Source: Chrysogorgia sp. JL179-B06 (Eukaryota; Cnidaria; Anthozoa; Scleralcyonacea; Chrysogorgiidae). Taken from it: DNA of 64,000 nucleotides. The stretch spans positions 792,001 to 856,000 of the forward strand of contig JAYKKM010000142.1 in NCBI GenBank assembly GCA_035772405.1, written 5' to 3'. Under the pieces are notes generated by a model. The model was not told where the DNA came from. It made no database searches and saw nothing but the letters and a program-made list of their open reading frames with translations. This document shows positions 13,445 to 25,286 of this stretch, in pieces (the first letter of the stretch is position 1; every line of letters starts with the position of its first letter). A program made the position numbers and the translations under genes.

Positions 13445-13905
13445 TCCGTGGAAAAATGTTGTTGTTGTTGACAGATGTTCCTAACATGGTATTATTAGAT
13501 GAGAAAACTTATTTCTCAAATCATTAATAATTCATGAAGAAAATTCAAAAGAAATTAATATTTAATCAGTATTTAGAAATAGGAGGAAGATTACAGCCGA
13601 ATTTCCCCAACTTTAATCTCGATTTTCTCACAAAATATGGATTCGTTTGAGAAGCAAGTTCTAACACTCGTAATTGTTCATCCTCTGATGTCTAAATACG
13701 GACAAACCGGTTAAAAAAACTCGGCTGCGCCTCGTATTTTCAACCGGCTTGTCCGTATTTAGAAATCAGAGGAAGAACGCTTACTCGTGTTAGAACTATT
13801 ACGTCTTAACCTATAGTGAATCATTAACCGGTGAATTATCCATAACATGCATTAGTAATGTAGCCTATGTTTGTCTTACCAACAGCACTGTCTAATATTC
13901 CACCA
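13445..13905 (+). repeat. Dispersed repeat family, copy with nested hairpin
   Basis: Shares GACAGATGTTCCTAACATGG and CCTATGTTTGTC with an inverted copy at 22735-22935 and a shorter relic at 23720-23815. A palindrome at 13657-13800, centred on AAACCGGTT...AACCGG, sits inside and is absent from the other copies, so it looks like a later insertion. Confidence 0.65.
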
Positions 13906-14428
13906 TGAGAAAATTTCAACACCTGGTTTATGCGCTCTACCCCTAGCGTATAACAAATATTGTCATGTTTGTCCTTGCTTAAAGGTCAATATAATGATAT
14001 AGTGGGGATAATGCCCCTGAATAATACTAATATTTCAGTTAGTATCACAGATTTGGATTTATATTTTTACAGTTTAGATGACGTAGTCTTTTTATTTCAT
14101 ACAAATGGGCCTCCCTTTTGGTCACACCCCATGCTCATTGACACGGCTGACCCAGCCACATGTTCGCATCGCGGACCTATTTTTGGTCCCGGTATATACT
14201 TAGGGGTGACTAATCCTGAGGGAATCTCAGGTTTTTGGTTACCCTAATACATTCAATTTTTAGTTGTAATACTTTGCAATTGATATGTATTATAAATTCT
14301 AATAAATAAATAATACTAGATATATCAATTGCATTCAAGCATTTAAGGCAGATAGATCTATTGATTCTCATTTATTTCAAGACGGTGTTACAGCAATTCT
14401 AAATTACCAATGAATTAAGAGTGACGTA

Positions 14429-16495
14429 AGCTTGGTATGATGGGTGATTCCCGTCAAAATTAAGTATTAAATTTTCTAAACTAATTTGAATTTTGTGGAT
14501 CATTTAGTTTCTGATGGTGTGATGTCATAAGTATGATCATTTACATATTAAACAAATCTTAATATCTCAAGAGTGACGTGAGATATGAAAAAGTTGTAAA
14601 TGGTTAGTCTTTATAGTTTCAAGAGTTCTTTCAAACAAAATAATTATTTTACAAGTGAATTTTTCATTGCATAGGCACTTTAACAATGTCTTGTCATATC
14701 ATTTTAGACAGTGTATTTTCTGTGAGTTGACGAATTTTATGATGTATCCTATTTAATGACAAAGAGAATTTTCTATTAAAAAGAAAAAAGAATGCGATGC
14801 ATCCATCAAATTTTCTGCCGTCTCAAACTTTGTGACGTGTCCTATTTTGTGACTTGTCCTATTTTGTGACATGTCCTATTTTATGACATGTCCTATTTTG
14901 TGACGTGTCCTATTTTGTACATGTCCTATTTTGTGACGTGTCCTATTTTGTGACATGTCCTATTTTGTGACGTGTCCTATTTTGTGACATGTCCTATTTT
15001 ATGACATGTCCTATTTTGTGACATGTCCTATTTTGTGACGTGTCCTATTTTGTGACGTGTCCTATTTTGTGACATGTCCTATTTTGTGACGTGTCCTATT
15101 TTGTGACGTGTCCTATTTTGTGACATGTCCTATTTTGTGACATGTCCTATTTTGTGACGTGTTCTATTTTGTGACGTGTCCTATTTTGTGACATGTCAAG
15201 TACTCCAAACTCGACTTTGGAACCCGCATCTCCATCGATCGACTCAAATGTGCTCATCTGGACGACGCCCCCGGAATCTACTCTGACCGCACCCGTGCAC
15301 GCAACACGTTCAGGACGCCACGTTCACTTCCCTCAAGGTTTCTACAGAATCGTTCGTCGTTAATTCGATATAAACTTTCTCACTGGAAGGGCTATATAGA
15401 CGCCAAAGATAAATCAGCCTTTCTACTACTATGGATTTACTAAGACAAGCTACGGCCTACGGACATTCTGTCGAGCTCAGATACGCAAACGAGAGTAATT
15501 CCGAATGAAACAGCTGCACACCAGTCTGGCAGTCTGCTCTAGCCACGAGATTGACTGCAAACGATAATCCAAACCAAGTCCAACTACAAGATCCTGAAAG
15601 TGAACGACCAAAACAAAGTTCTAGTACTTTGAGTCTAAGCAGTCGCAAAGAAGCAGTCCTTTCAAATTTCCGTATACGTTTTTGCTCATTATGGAAATGA
15701 ACGTGCGGCAAGTACCTCAACTTTCTCATCATCTCAAAAAACTAGATCAGACCTTCTCCATACTATAAGGTTAAAGAAACTTGGACTCGCGAATTCATTT
15801 GTGTAGAAAGTCCTGAACGAATTCATGTGTAGAAAGTCCTGACCAGACAGCGGTACCTGTTGGACCTGGTTGTTTCATTCGGAATTACTCTCGTTTGCGC
15901 CGCCCTTCCCCTCTCCCAAGCGCCGGGCTACGCAGGCTATTTTCGTATCTGAACTCTACAAAATGTCCGTAGCTTGTCTTAGTAAATCAATAGCAGTAGA
16001 AAAGGCTGATTTATCCGCCATGTTTATCATGTGTGTAAATAAAGAAAAAGATTGAATGACTGTGGACCTTTTCCAAAGATGGCGCCCAGTACGTCACTGT
16101 CGGCTTCGAAAAAGCACCATCTTCGAAAAAGGTTCCACATTGTCATCCCATCTAACCTTTTCCTTAAATAAAAGCAGTTCAATGGCGGGAATAACTGAAT
16201 AATTATTTATCAGTCTTTATTTACGTCAAGCAGAAAATCGGATTTGTCACAAAATAGGACATGTCACAAAATAGGATACGTCACAAAATATGAGACGGCA
16301 CAAACGTTGATGGCTGCATAACATTCTTTCTTCTATTTTAACAGAAAATTCAGTTTGTCACAAAATAGGACACATAAAATTTGTCAAGTCACAGAAAATA
16401 CGTTGCATCAGAAAAATAAACGATCCACAAAATTCAAATTAGTTTCGAAAATTCAATACTTAATTTGACGCGGGAATCACTCACCATAGCTTGGC
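14429..16495. mobile_element. 2-kb fold-back transposon with minisatellite arms
   Basis: The ends are inverted copies: AGCTTGGTATGATGGGTGAT at the left and ATCACTCACCATAGCTTGGC at the right. The match runs more than 150 bp inward, interrupted at the left by a 200-bp insertion (about 14,515-14,705). Both arms carry the 17-bp unit TGTCCTATTTTGTGACG: about 21 copies at the left (14831-15197), only three at the right (16246-16295). A second inverted pair (15410-15506 and 15883-16024) flanks the centre. No transposase is recognisable. Helper family unknown. Confidence 0.75.
14831..15197 (+). repeat. 17-bp tandem repeat
   Basis: Units of TGTCCTATTTTGTGACG alternating with ...GACA, nearly perfect. 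The array belongs to the left arm of the fold-back transposon. Confidence 0.95.
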
Positions 16496-17320
16496 ACATA
16501 GGGTCATGTTTAGGGGAACCTGAAGGTGCACAAATCCTTTGTTTTAGTTTTATTAATATTTAAACAACATTAAACCCAAACATTGCTATTGGATAACTGC
16601 TATACTGTGAAAGCGCACAAACTGAACAAAAACATAGAATGGCTTTTTCAGGGCTTCCAGACCATGTCTTTGACTACACTTGATATCATGAGCATAGATT
16701 CGGGCTTTGGACACGAGGAAGATCGTTAAAGTGTCTAACTCATATTTGAGATTTCATAGTATAATCTTTGGCACTCTGATTAAAATTGCTTAATATTATC
16801 ATCAGCTAAAGTTTTAAAAACGTACTATATAGTAGTCAAATGCTGCAATCTGATTGGCTACACTGTTATCTAACTATAGATATCGAGTAGTGACGTGTGA
16901 TAAGGATGAGTTTTCGGTCAAAAAAAAACAATGCTTATGTCTCGTTTTTTGAAATAATTTTGAAGAAATAATAAACATAAGTTAGTTTTTACTAAAACAA
17001 TTAGATTATTCTCTTTCATGAAACACTAGGTTTTCTCCTACTCAGAAAATTACAAAATTCAGATTACAAAATTTCATGTTGGGTAGAGTAAGTTGGCCGG
17101 CCATAACCGACATCTTTCTCTAGCTGCTATCCGAAGGTAGGGCCGGGGTGGAAGCTCGTATCCCTGGGAATACACTTCGACTCTTGGCGAAAGCCCGACC
17201 TGCAATTTGCACTATTTCAGAAACATCCTCATGGTAACATGAACTGATTAAAGATGAAAAGATGATATATAAGATAGATCGCGAAAAGATTTCGTGCACT
17301 CTGAATTTAAAATTAATTAG
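16496..17320. other. Unassigned spacer
   Basis: No gene recognised. A short segment near 16,830-16,900 resembles a MITE end but has no clear partner. Confidence 0.4.
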
Positions 17321-17325
17321 CACAC

Positions 17326-17391
17326 TGTTCCTGCGGTAGAGCAGTGGACCGGAATCCGAAGGTGCGAGTACAAATCCCGCGCTCCAGTCAA
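17326..17391 (+). repeat. tRNA-derived SINE head
   Basis: GCGGTAGAGCAGTGGACC resembles an A box and GCGAGTACAAATCCCGC a B box, at tRNA-like spacing. The acceptor stem does not close well, so this is read as a SINE promoter head rather than a working tRNA. Confidence 0.5.
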
Positions 17392-17639
17392 CAATTGTTT
17401 TTTGGGGGGTGGGTAATTCTATGATAAATTGACTGGTCACATGGCACAAATCTAGTTCCCTGATTGGACAATTTACAGTTGAGGTATAATATAAATATAA
17501 AATATGAATGCATCAAGTTGTAATTTTTAGATATAAGCTACATATACAAGTGTTTGGATCATTGTCAAGAATAATAAACGAACATACATCATACAGACGT
17601 CAAAATAATTCAAATTATTTTAAAAATTTATCTGAGTCT

Positions 17640-17712
17640 AACTGCCCCAATCGGGAATCTAAACCAACGTCTCTTGCTTAACATACCAGCGCTGAGCTAT
17701 TGAGACATGGTC
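17640..17712 (-). repeat. tRNA-derived SINE head
   Basis: On the minus strand TAGCTCAGCGCTGG (A box) and GGTTTAGATTCCCG (B box) are in tRNA order and spacing. There is no perfect cloverleaf closure, so a SINE relic is more likely than a tRNA gene. Confidence 0.55.
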
Positions 17713-18927
17713 AGGACAGTCAGACAATTTTAGGACGCCGTTCTTTTCCCAATCATCACATCTTTACTTCATGTAGAACGACTTATATATTTAGCGGAGT
17801 AATACACAACTCTTGTTATGTATAAATAATTTTGTCATAATTTTTTTAAAAATGTATATGCAGTGCGAAATTCAGTACGAAACAAAACTCTCTTACTTTA
17901 AAGAACTCTTGAAATTATAAAGATTGGCGTTTATAACTCTTCCATTCTCACTTCGTTCTTGAAATACCAAGATCCGAGTGTTTTATTGATTTTTCCACAA
18001 CTAATAAGTGATAATCTCACATGTGTGACTATTTATGTTAATCGCACATGTGACGATTATCGCTGATACAGCAGTAACATTTTTTGTTGGACATTTTTTA
18101 TATAATAAACAGAAAAATACATGGTTCAATACATCGAATGGTTTAATTTGGTAATCCCAAAGATATACAGGATTTTTGAATAATTTTAGACTGAGCTCGT
18201 CTCCAATTCTGGCGAGAAAAAATCCAAGTTGATTTGAATGAAAATAAGAGAGCTATAGGTATCTTCGTTAAAAAATACCGAGCAATTTTAAAATGTGCTG
18301 GAACATCAGTATTGTTTTTCTTTCCTCGTTTCTCGTACGAAAACCTCAGGCCGAATTTCTCACTACATAATGCACTCACGTCAGTGTTATAAATGAATTA
18401 CTCTATAATATTAGATTTAATCTTGTGTGTAGGAAAATTATGAATTAGGTAAGTATAAAACTAGTACATTGCACGTAATATACAGTAAGGGGCTGTCTAT
18501 ACGGGAGCCGGTACGGGAGGTTTCTTCCCGGGGTTTATATGAGAGGTTTTTCAGGTGGGACGTTTCTTGCAACAAAAACGGCGGGAAATTTTCAAATGGC
18601 GGTTGCGAATGTAAATAAACTACACAATTTTAATCTCTTCTATCATTAGGAGCTGGACTTTACCACGTTATTGAATCAAATAAGTATAGTTTTCTAGTAA
18701 TATCAAAGATCGGTCATCAAAATAGCTTATTTTGACAACATATTTATCACAACATGGTTTCTGAATGTTTTCACACTCAGAATTAATATGGGAAAAGTTG
18801 TCCCGCTTATACCGACGGCACAAAAAACGTCCCAGCAAACATTTTCTCCATATAAACTAGACGCGGTTAAACATGAGAGAAATACATTCGTGATGAGATC
18901 CCACTTAACATCCCGTGCCAGCTATAG
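17713..18927. other. Unassigned spacer
   Basis: No gene seen. TTTCTTCCCGGGG and ATCCCACTTAACATCCCG near 18,500-18,910 hint at a degenerate repeat without clear ends. Confidence 0.4.
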
Positions 18928-19089
18928 GTAATCATATGATAGCGAGTGCAATTAAGGATTTACACTACGAGTGATATTTGAAATTGTGCCGAAAGCTTAT
19001 TGGCATCTCCACATAAGCTTTCGGCACAATTTCAAATATCACTCGTAGTGTAAATCCTTAATTGCACTCGCTATCATATGATTGCCTAT
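18928..19089. mobile_element. Small fold-back MITE, copy 2
   Basis: Two arms of about 75 bp are almost perfect inverted copies (TAGGTAATCATATGATAGCG ... CGCTATCATATGATTGCCTA) with a loop under 15 bp. It is the better-preserved relative of the copy at 7028-7176. Confidence 0.9.
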
Positions 19090-19092
19090 TCA

Positions 19093-19270
19093 TTGCGGAT
19101 TTCCATTCATTGCTTTTTGTCGCGCGATCGACTTTTTGCGATCGCTATTTCTGTTACGCAAGCGTAGTGATGAAGATTTGTAACATACATATATTCAAAT
19201 GGCATGCTTAGTTAGAAAAGAGATAGTAAAAAGTCGATTGCGCGACAAAAAGCAGTGAATGGAAATCCGC
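19093..19270. repeat. Inverted repeat next to the MITE
   Basis: GGATTTCCATTCATTGC...CGACTTTTTGCGAT at 19093-19141 is mirrored at 19225-19270. It may be a second fold-back element into or beside which the neighbouring MITE inserted. Confidence 0.7.
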
Positions 19271-19676
19271 CTTCAAAGAGATGACGTTAAATGCTGAGTT
19301 CAACCGATCTAAACACGTAAGGACTTTGTTATTAAACTTTCTCCACTTTGTTTTTAACTTTTTTCCCGTATTACGTTTGATGTTTCGAGGATGTGTGTTT
19401 CCAGCCTGAAGAACAAACACTTATTACTCGAAGAAGACAAGGAAACGGAGTTGGTTGGAATATTATTCGTCAAATAACGAACATAAGTGCATGACATTTC
19501 AAATGAGCTCAAAAGCCATAATAAAATCTTTGGGAATACAACCATTGACGGTTGCTAGTGTATCATATTACTGTGTTATTATTTTTAGATCGGTTACGTC
19601 AGCATTTAGACGCATGCCTAAAGAGGCTTTAGGTGTCGCGGCACCTATATATAAATAGCCCCTTAATTCCCGATAG

Positions 19677-19984
19677 TTACGCCACCCCTCCTTGTTCAGG
19701 ATCCCTGTGATCTTGAATTGTGTGAGCATTATCTTGATTCTCTTGCAAGTCAACACGGTGGAGTTGTAAGACCCTGTAGATGAAAAATATTGCGAACAGC
19801 ATCCCAAGGAGAAATCCTGACAAAACGTCACCCCAATGATGTTTGTAATCAGAGATGCGGGACAAGCCACACAGGACAGCCAGAAGTATGAACACAAACT
19901 GTATAAGGGGTTTAAATAATTTGAGATTCTTGCAAAAGGACATTCTTATATCAATGTATAAAGCCAGAAACACCATGCAATATG
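19677..19984 (-). CDS. PLPP lipid phosphatase, last coding exon
   Basis: Third coding exon of the minus-strand PLPP gene. It follows a TTTCTTTTTACAG acceptor and completes the alanine codon left open by exon 2. It holds catalytic motif C3, SR.SDYKHHW.DV, where the histidine relays charge to the phosphatase active site. A membrane segment rich in F, I and L (FVFILLAVLCGLSRI, then FLLGMLFAIFFIYRVL) is followed by a hydrophilic tail ending in a TAA at 19677-19679. In the human paralogues this stretch is divided between two exons; here it is one. Confidence 0.93.
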
Positions 19985-20254
19985 CTGTAAAAAGAAATAC
20001 AGATGATTAGAATTTTACATATATATGTTTCAGATATATACAGTATACTGCAGTTGCAAATTATGAAACGATTTACATATTCAGATCTTTAGAAATGTAT
20101 TGTTTTCAAAATATGTAGATGTTTAAAAATTAGCATAGCATGACCAGTTGCTAAGGCCAGCTTCGCCAAACAGTAGCAGTACGGAAAGACAAGGCACTGG
20201 AGAACCCACTAGCAAAAAGTAGAGTGCTGTGTAGACAGTGTTTTATAGCAAAGT

Positions 20255-20690
20255 GAAAAGGTGGTGAACTACCGAGATTTTTAGTAACGGAATACTGACG
20301 TTTCAAGAGGAACCCTTTATTCTTTTATTTCATTTCCTCGAAGTTTTTCGTTATTTTAGTTTGCGAAGAACTTTATTAGCTCATGCACTTTCATTCCTTT
20401 TCAAGTTTTTGTTTCTTATACTGCTTTACTATCCCATAGTCCCTTGAATATTGGTCCCCCTCTGTTTGCTGATCGACTGTAAAAATAGCAAATGATTTAA
20501 CATTTTCGCATCTCATTAATTATTAGTTTTTTATCTTTCGTGTATTTTATTGGCTACAAATTCTACTTGTGACACCCTTTTGGCACATATATAAGCCCTA
20601 TTTATTTTATCTCGTCTTACTCTGACGAAAGGTTCCGCTCGAAACGTCAGTAATTCGTTCCTAAAATCTCGGCAGTTCACCAGCTTTTCC
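20255..20690. mobile_element. Penelope-like element terminal-repeat remnant
   Basis: GGTGAACTACCGAG..CTGACGTTTC at 20263-20300 is an inverted copy of GAAACGTCAG..CTCGGCAGTTCACC at 20641-20684. A T-rich run follows. Inverted short terminal repeats carrying GAAACGTC are typical of Penelope-like elements. No reverse transcriptase remains between them. Confidence 0.55.
20627..20653 (+). ncRNA. Degenerate hammerhead-ribozyme-like motif
   Basis: CTGACGA (20632-20638) and GAAACGTC (20641-20648 with the preceding loop) are the two invariant hammerhead blocks. TTACT before and AGTAA after can form a 5-bp stem I. The nucleotides between the blocks do not form a good stem II, so it is probably inactive. 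Hammerheads are known in Penelope terminal repeats. Confidence 0.4.
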
Positions 20691-20889
20691 CTTTTTTTTT
20701 TTTAATTTTTTTTTTATATAAACAATATTTATTTATAGGCAATTTCTCCAAACGCCATAGGGCTAATCTTGGGAGCTTTTGCCTTCTTTCTTATAAAAAA
20801 TTACATAAAAAATATGACAAGATAAGAAACGAGCAGACGAAAAGAAACTTAACATAGAGCAAAGATGGTCAGATCATTTAAAACGATTC

Positions 20890-21354
20890 GAATCAACTAT
20901 AAACTTTTGAACACTCACGAACAAACATTAGTATGAAAGGAAACTTCATTGGGAATTCCTTTAAGAAACCATTTAAGACGAGGCCTTTTGCTAGCATTTG
21001 ACCATCTAGCAGCATCAAACTGCAAGCTTTCCAATAGCTGGCGGTCTGCATCCCAACACCCATCCCATACAACATCAGCATACTCCAAGCACGAACGAAC
21101 CAAAGATTTATACAAAATTTCGAGGACTTTCCTATCCAATTTATATTTTATAGGTTTAAGCATGTTTAGCTATTCTGGTGAATTTTAAAAATATGAGGCC
21201 GCCAAGACAAGTTAGAAGTAAGAGTAACCCCTAAATAGTCGTGTTGAGTAACGACCTCAATTGGTTCATTAAACATCATAAGAGGAGAACCCCCCCCCCC
21301 CCCCCCCCCCCCCCCCCAGAACTTAGTACAAAATTCAAGAAAACGTAAAACCAA
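20890..21354 (-). pseudogene. LINE reverse transcriptase fragment with poly-C tract
   Basis: On the minus strand a segment with QHDYLGVTLTSNLSW (21166-21290) is followed, after a frameshift, by LDRKVLEILYKSLVRSCLEY and YADVVWDGC (20915-21163). These are the thumb/C-terminal motifs of non-LTR reverse transcriptases. A run of 27 C (21291-21317 on the plus strand) precedes it and may hide assembly error. No endonuclease or catalytic YADD segment is left. Confidence 0.8.
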
Positions 21355-22353
21355 ACAAAAGATAACCCATACAATGTATGATGATAATTGTTTAACTTTA
21401 TTTCAAAGATCAACTGGTTACACAGAATATGTAAGCTGATTTTGAGGCAACGGATAACTGGCTTGTATTCCACATGTGCGAGGTAGATTGGGAATGTGTA
21501 GAACAGACGTGCAAAACAATAGAATAATATGCAAAGTGTGTGCTTGGAATCCAAGGAAGTAAATTTAAATTGTAAAGATTTCTCTTCTTTTAGCCGCTTA
21601 CACATTCTAAATATTTATTCACAGTCTAAATATTTTCAAATTTATATGCATGCAAATTAGCCTTTCTAGCCTCGTTACAAAGCAATGATTCTTTGGAATT
21701 ACAGACACACGAACGAGGTACTTTAGGCGTACTTTCCCCAGCCAAGTATAAGAAGGATTATGATTTTTTGTCTGCCAGAAACATATCAACAAATCTTTTT
21801 GGGTGACACAAAAATATTTCTGTTTCACTGTTTATAAGATTGCTGATAACAATTACTTAATTATTGAAAACTTTACACTATCCTTGGGACCTAGTTATTG
21901 TTTATGCCCAATGCCAATGTTAATGTATCCAACACTGATTTACTCCTTAACAGAGCCAATGATATATGCTGGCTATCCCAAACTTAATTTTTTTAGTTTT
22001 AAATAATCTAGCTACATACTATTATGCTACTCTACTATGCTAATCTACTACGCAGTTTTCAGAACGAAATATTCCATGAACCTGCTTGTCACTCGTTTCT
22101 GCAATCGTTTTTGTAGATGCCAATAGAAAAATAGGTCCGCGATGCGAACATGTGGGTACCGCATGGAACATCAGAAGTGGAGCAATGAGCATAGGGTGTG
22201 ACCAAAAGGAGGCCCATTTTTACAAAACAAAAAGACTATGTTATCTAAAATGTGGAAAGATAAATCCAAATCTGTGATACTAGGGCATTTATCCCCACTA
22301 TGGGATCACTGTCACAGAGGCTATTTATCATTATATTCATGTGGTGCCTTTAG

Positions 22354-22658
22354 AGTGTCTATGAAACGAAAATTCGCCCCAGTTTTTTACTGTACTTGAA
22401 AGAACGATTATAATTATGAAAAAATGGCTTTTAGATGCTTTTCATATGTTATCCCGTTCTTGAATTATTACGCTTTATATAATTTGAGCTGTGACGTCAC
22501 AAGATGGACACAGTATTACACCAAAACTGAAAATCACGCATATCTTCAGACTGGTTCTACTAAATAGATTCAAACCTTGCTGACTTACTCAATCAAGAAC
22601 AATCAACAATCAAATAGAATCATAAAAAGCTGGGGTAAATTTTCATTGCATAGACACT
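22354..22658. mobile_element. 305-bp MITE
   Basis: Terminal inverted repeats AGTGTCTATGAAACGAAAAT and the complement of ATTTTCATTGCATAGACACT, continuing through a CCCCAGCTTTTT-like core of about 35 bp. It lies in PLPP intron 2. Confidence 0.75.
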
Positions 22659-22734
22659 TGTACTGATAGATTGATAAGGACAAAATCACAATATTTGTTA
22701 TAGACTAGAGGGTAGAGGGTGCATAAACCTTACT

Positions 22735-22935
22735 AAACAGTGCTGTTTGCAAGCTAATAGCAGATTTAACAAATCAGCAGAGAATAAATTTGTAAAATGA
22801 ACTTTTCAGACAAACATAGGTTCCATTATTACATGTCATGGATAATTCACCATTTAATGATATAGGTTAAGGCATTTAGTTTTCTCATCAAATAATACCA
22901 TGTTAGGAACATCTGTCAACAACAAAAAAACTTTC
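22735..22935 (-). repeat. Dispersed repeat family, inverted copy
   Basis: Minus-strand copy of the 13445-13905 repeat (shared CATGTTAGGAACATCTGTC) without the nested hairpin. A third short relic with CATGACAGGAACATCAGTTA lies at 23720-23815. Confidence 0.65.
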
Positions 22936-24661
22936 ACATAAACTTTAATACAATTACTGCTTAGAGGAACTATTCTATAATGCTGAAATCGCCTTAATAA
23001 TCATGGCACAAATTATTACTTGGGAGCCTTTGATCATTGACTTTTTATTATTGTTTTTATTATTATCAATACTGGCCAAAGTGATTGAGACACCTTTTAT
23101 TTCAAATGGAATACAACTTTTCAGTGGTGAAATCATTAAAAAAAATTATTTTAGATGCTCAAGGCTTTCAACAGTAAGCAAAATGCATCTACCAGAAAAA
23201 CACGGTATTCCATATAGGTCCCGTGAGTGTGAATCAAATATCTTGAAAGTGTTTTCTGACACTGCGAACACTAAAACACTGTTACAATCAATTGTTAACA
23301 AGCATTATTATATACCAAGTGTCAAAGTTCCCTTTTTCTAGTGACATTGGTCGAGAGTATATCACATGAAAATGACAAAATTTAGCGGTTTCCCCTGCAA
23401 TAGCTCTGAGGGCAATAATATGTTGTCGACTATCAATAATGAAAAAATCACGTGAATACCATGTGAAAATGCGACCTTTGGAATGAACTCTCCTTTCGCC
23501 TTAATTGTATTTAATTAAGAATATGTTTGAAGAATAAAATATTTCATTTCTTTACATTTTTTCTTTGACACTTGGTATGATAATAAAGCACTTATTTACT
23601 GGGACCTTGGAAAAGCAGTGGGACCACAAAACATACTGTTTCCCTCGGTCCTAGTAAATAAGTGTTAAATATTCATAGTTGGTTTCTAAACCAAAAAATA
23701 AATTTGTAAATGCAATTTCTCCAGTTAATGATTCACTGTCTATAAGTTATAAAAGCATAGGTTTTGTCATTTATTGATACCATGACAGGAACATCAGTTA
23801 ACAACAAAACATATTTATTTACAGAACCTTTAATGACTTTAATGCAACCATGAAAACAATTCCCATGAAACAAAATATTGTTCAAGCCATTCCAATTACC
23901 GCATAAATATGTTTACCGTTGTAATATATTTAAAAATTATAGAGCATTGTTGCCAAATTTAGACTGACTTCCTCACCTGAAACAGATGGATATACTGTAT
24001 AACATTTGAATTTGAGGAAGAAATATAAAACAAAAACAGTCACAGACAATATAAACATAGTAGTACATAGTAGAGGAGCGAAGCTATTAAGCACATAATT
24101 TTATGATCAAAGAAATACCTAGTAAATACCTAAAAACGAAACAACTTACCTTTAATGTAAACTACACAAGCCTTGTCAAGAAAGACAAGACGTTTTGAGG
24201 ATTGTCGAAAACATTCCCGATAAGCCAAAAATGCACTCGATCAGAAGACACGCCACGAGGAAGAGGGAATTATTAAGTCAAAATTAAAACGCACTCGATC
24301 AGAATTAAGACACCACGAAGATCATGAGCATTGCCAACTTACACGACACGACCTTTGTACGTTGTACTTGTCGACAAGTTGAGGTTTTTCGAGATTTTCT
24401 TGCATAGTTTGAACTTTGTACACACAAGACATGAGGTCCTGATCGATGGAGAGTGGAGACGACATTTTCCGATGAATTCCGTATCTGAGTTGCGCAGTTG
24501 TAATTTCGATGTTGAACCCCTAAATACCTCCTTACCTCAACGCCGTGACTACATGACAAAAATCCACTAGACACATGTACGCATTGTGTACCTATTTTTA
24601 ACAGTTGTAAGAATAAACAGAATAAATATGGTTTATACACTAAACAGAATAATATAGTCAC

Positions 24662-24918
24662 CTGAAAAAGAGGCATGGCCGGATGGATAGGATAATCTTG
24701 CTTCTTTTATCTCACCCTCATCTCCAGTGCACGTGTGGTCAGTTATGAAATGTTGTTGAAATCCAGAACTGCAATTCAGACTTGAGAAATCTGGTTTACA
24801 TACTGCAAAGAAGTATGGGCGAAGCCTACCAACGGTGTACTTTCCAACATCTGTCATCAGCGTGTTTGCAGCAGCACCAACAACAAAGAATGTTAAAACT
24901 ACCACAAGCCAACGGAAA
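24662..24918 (-). CDS. PLPP lipid phosphatase, middle coding exon
   Basis: Second coding exon of PLPP. It starts after TTTTTCCAG and ends at a CAG|GTGACT donor. It encodes two of the three PAP2 phosphatase motifs: C1, KYTVGRLRP, which binds the phosphate, and C2, YPSGH, whose histidine is the nucleophile. A hydrophobic segment (WLVVVLTFFVVGAAA) comes before C1. The stretch between C1 and C2 is cysteine-containing and hydrophilic, as in the extracellular loop of this family. The acceptor lies only about 30 bp from a 20-bp satellite and 145 bp from the Polinton end. Confidence 0.95.
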
Positions 24919-24944
24919 CTGGAAAAAGTATGGTTCATACTACG

Positions 24945-25056
24945 TTACGTTACGCTACTTTGTAATGTTACGCTACGTTGTAAGATGTTACTCTACGTTG
25001 TAAGATGTTACTTACTCTACGTTGCAAGATGTTACTCTACGTTGTAACTTGTAAGA
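24945..25056. repeat. 20-bp satellite, left block
   Basis: Copies of GTTACGCTACGTTGTAAGAT with small variants run up to the left Polinton end. The same repeat continues at 41662-42055 and 47902-48035, so two insertions have split what was one array. Confidence 0.93.
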
Positions 25057-25062
25057 TGTTAC
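25057..25062. repeat. Polinton target-site duplication, left
   Basis: TGTTAC, identical to 41656-41661. Six bases is the Polinton norm. This hexamer is common in the surrounding satellite, so chance cannot be wholly excluded. Confidence 0.75.
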
Positions 25063-25286
25063 AGTAGTATAGAAAGTGGGGCTACCGGCGCATTTTTCCA
25101 TTTTTTCATGTCTCAACTTTTTTCTCTGTAGAACGCAGCACTTTTCCCGTTTTTGGATTCCACATATAACTGTCGAGCAAATATGTGGAATCCAAAAACG
25201 GGAAAAGTGCTTGGTTCTCCAGAGAAGTTGAGACATTCAAATGGAAAAAGTTCGCCGTTAGCCCCACTTTCGAGACTACTAATAGA
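25063..25286. repeat. Left Polinton terminus, self-complementary
   Basis: The terminal 105 bp (25063-25170) are followed by an inverted copy (25181-25286): AGTAGTATAGAAAGTGGGGC at the outside is mirrored by GCCCCACTTTCGAGACTACT, and GGATTCCACATAT by ATATGTGGAATCC in the middle. The end can thus fold into one hairpin. The polymerase start codon lies inside it. Confidence 0.85.

Larger units (their letters stand above)
19985..24661 (-). other. PLPP intron 2
   Basis: A 4.7-kb intron carrying Penelope, LINE and MITE debris (annotated separately). An open frame of 112 codons at 23003-23341 has no family signature and is not supported as a gene. Confidence 0.8.

Noticed and set aside
13960..14247. 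95-codon frame
   Set aside because: No conserved motif or neighbours; next to dispersed repeats. Left unannotated.
17326..17712. Functional tRNA genes
   Set aside because: A and B boxes are present but the acceptor stems do not close; read as SINE heads.
23003..23341. 112-codon frame inside PLPP intron 2
   Set aside because: No family signature, no splice context; ordinary chance length for this AT content.
24305..24676. 123-codon minus-strand frame next to PLPP exon 2
   Set aside because: Overlaps the donor and intron of PLPP, no motif.
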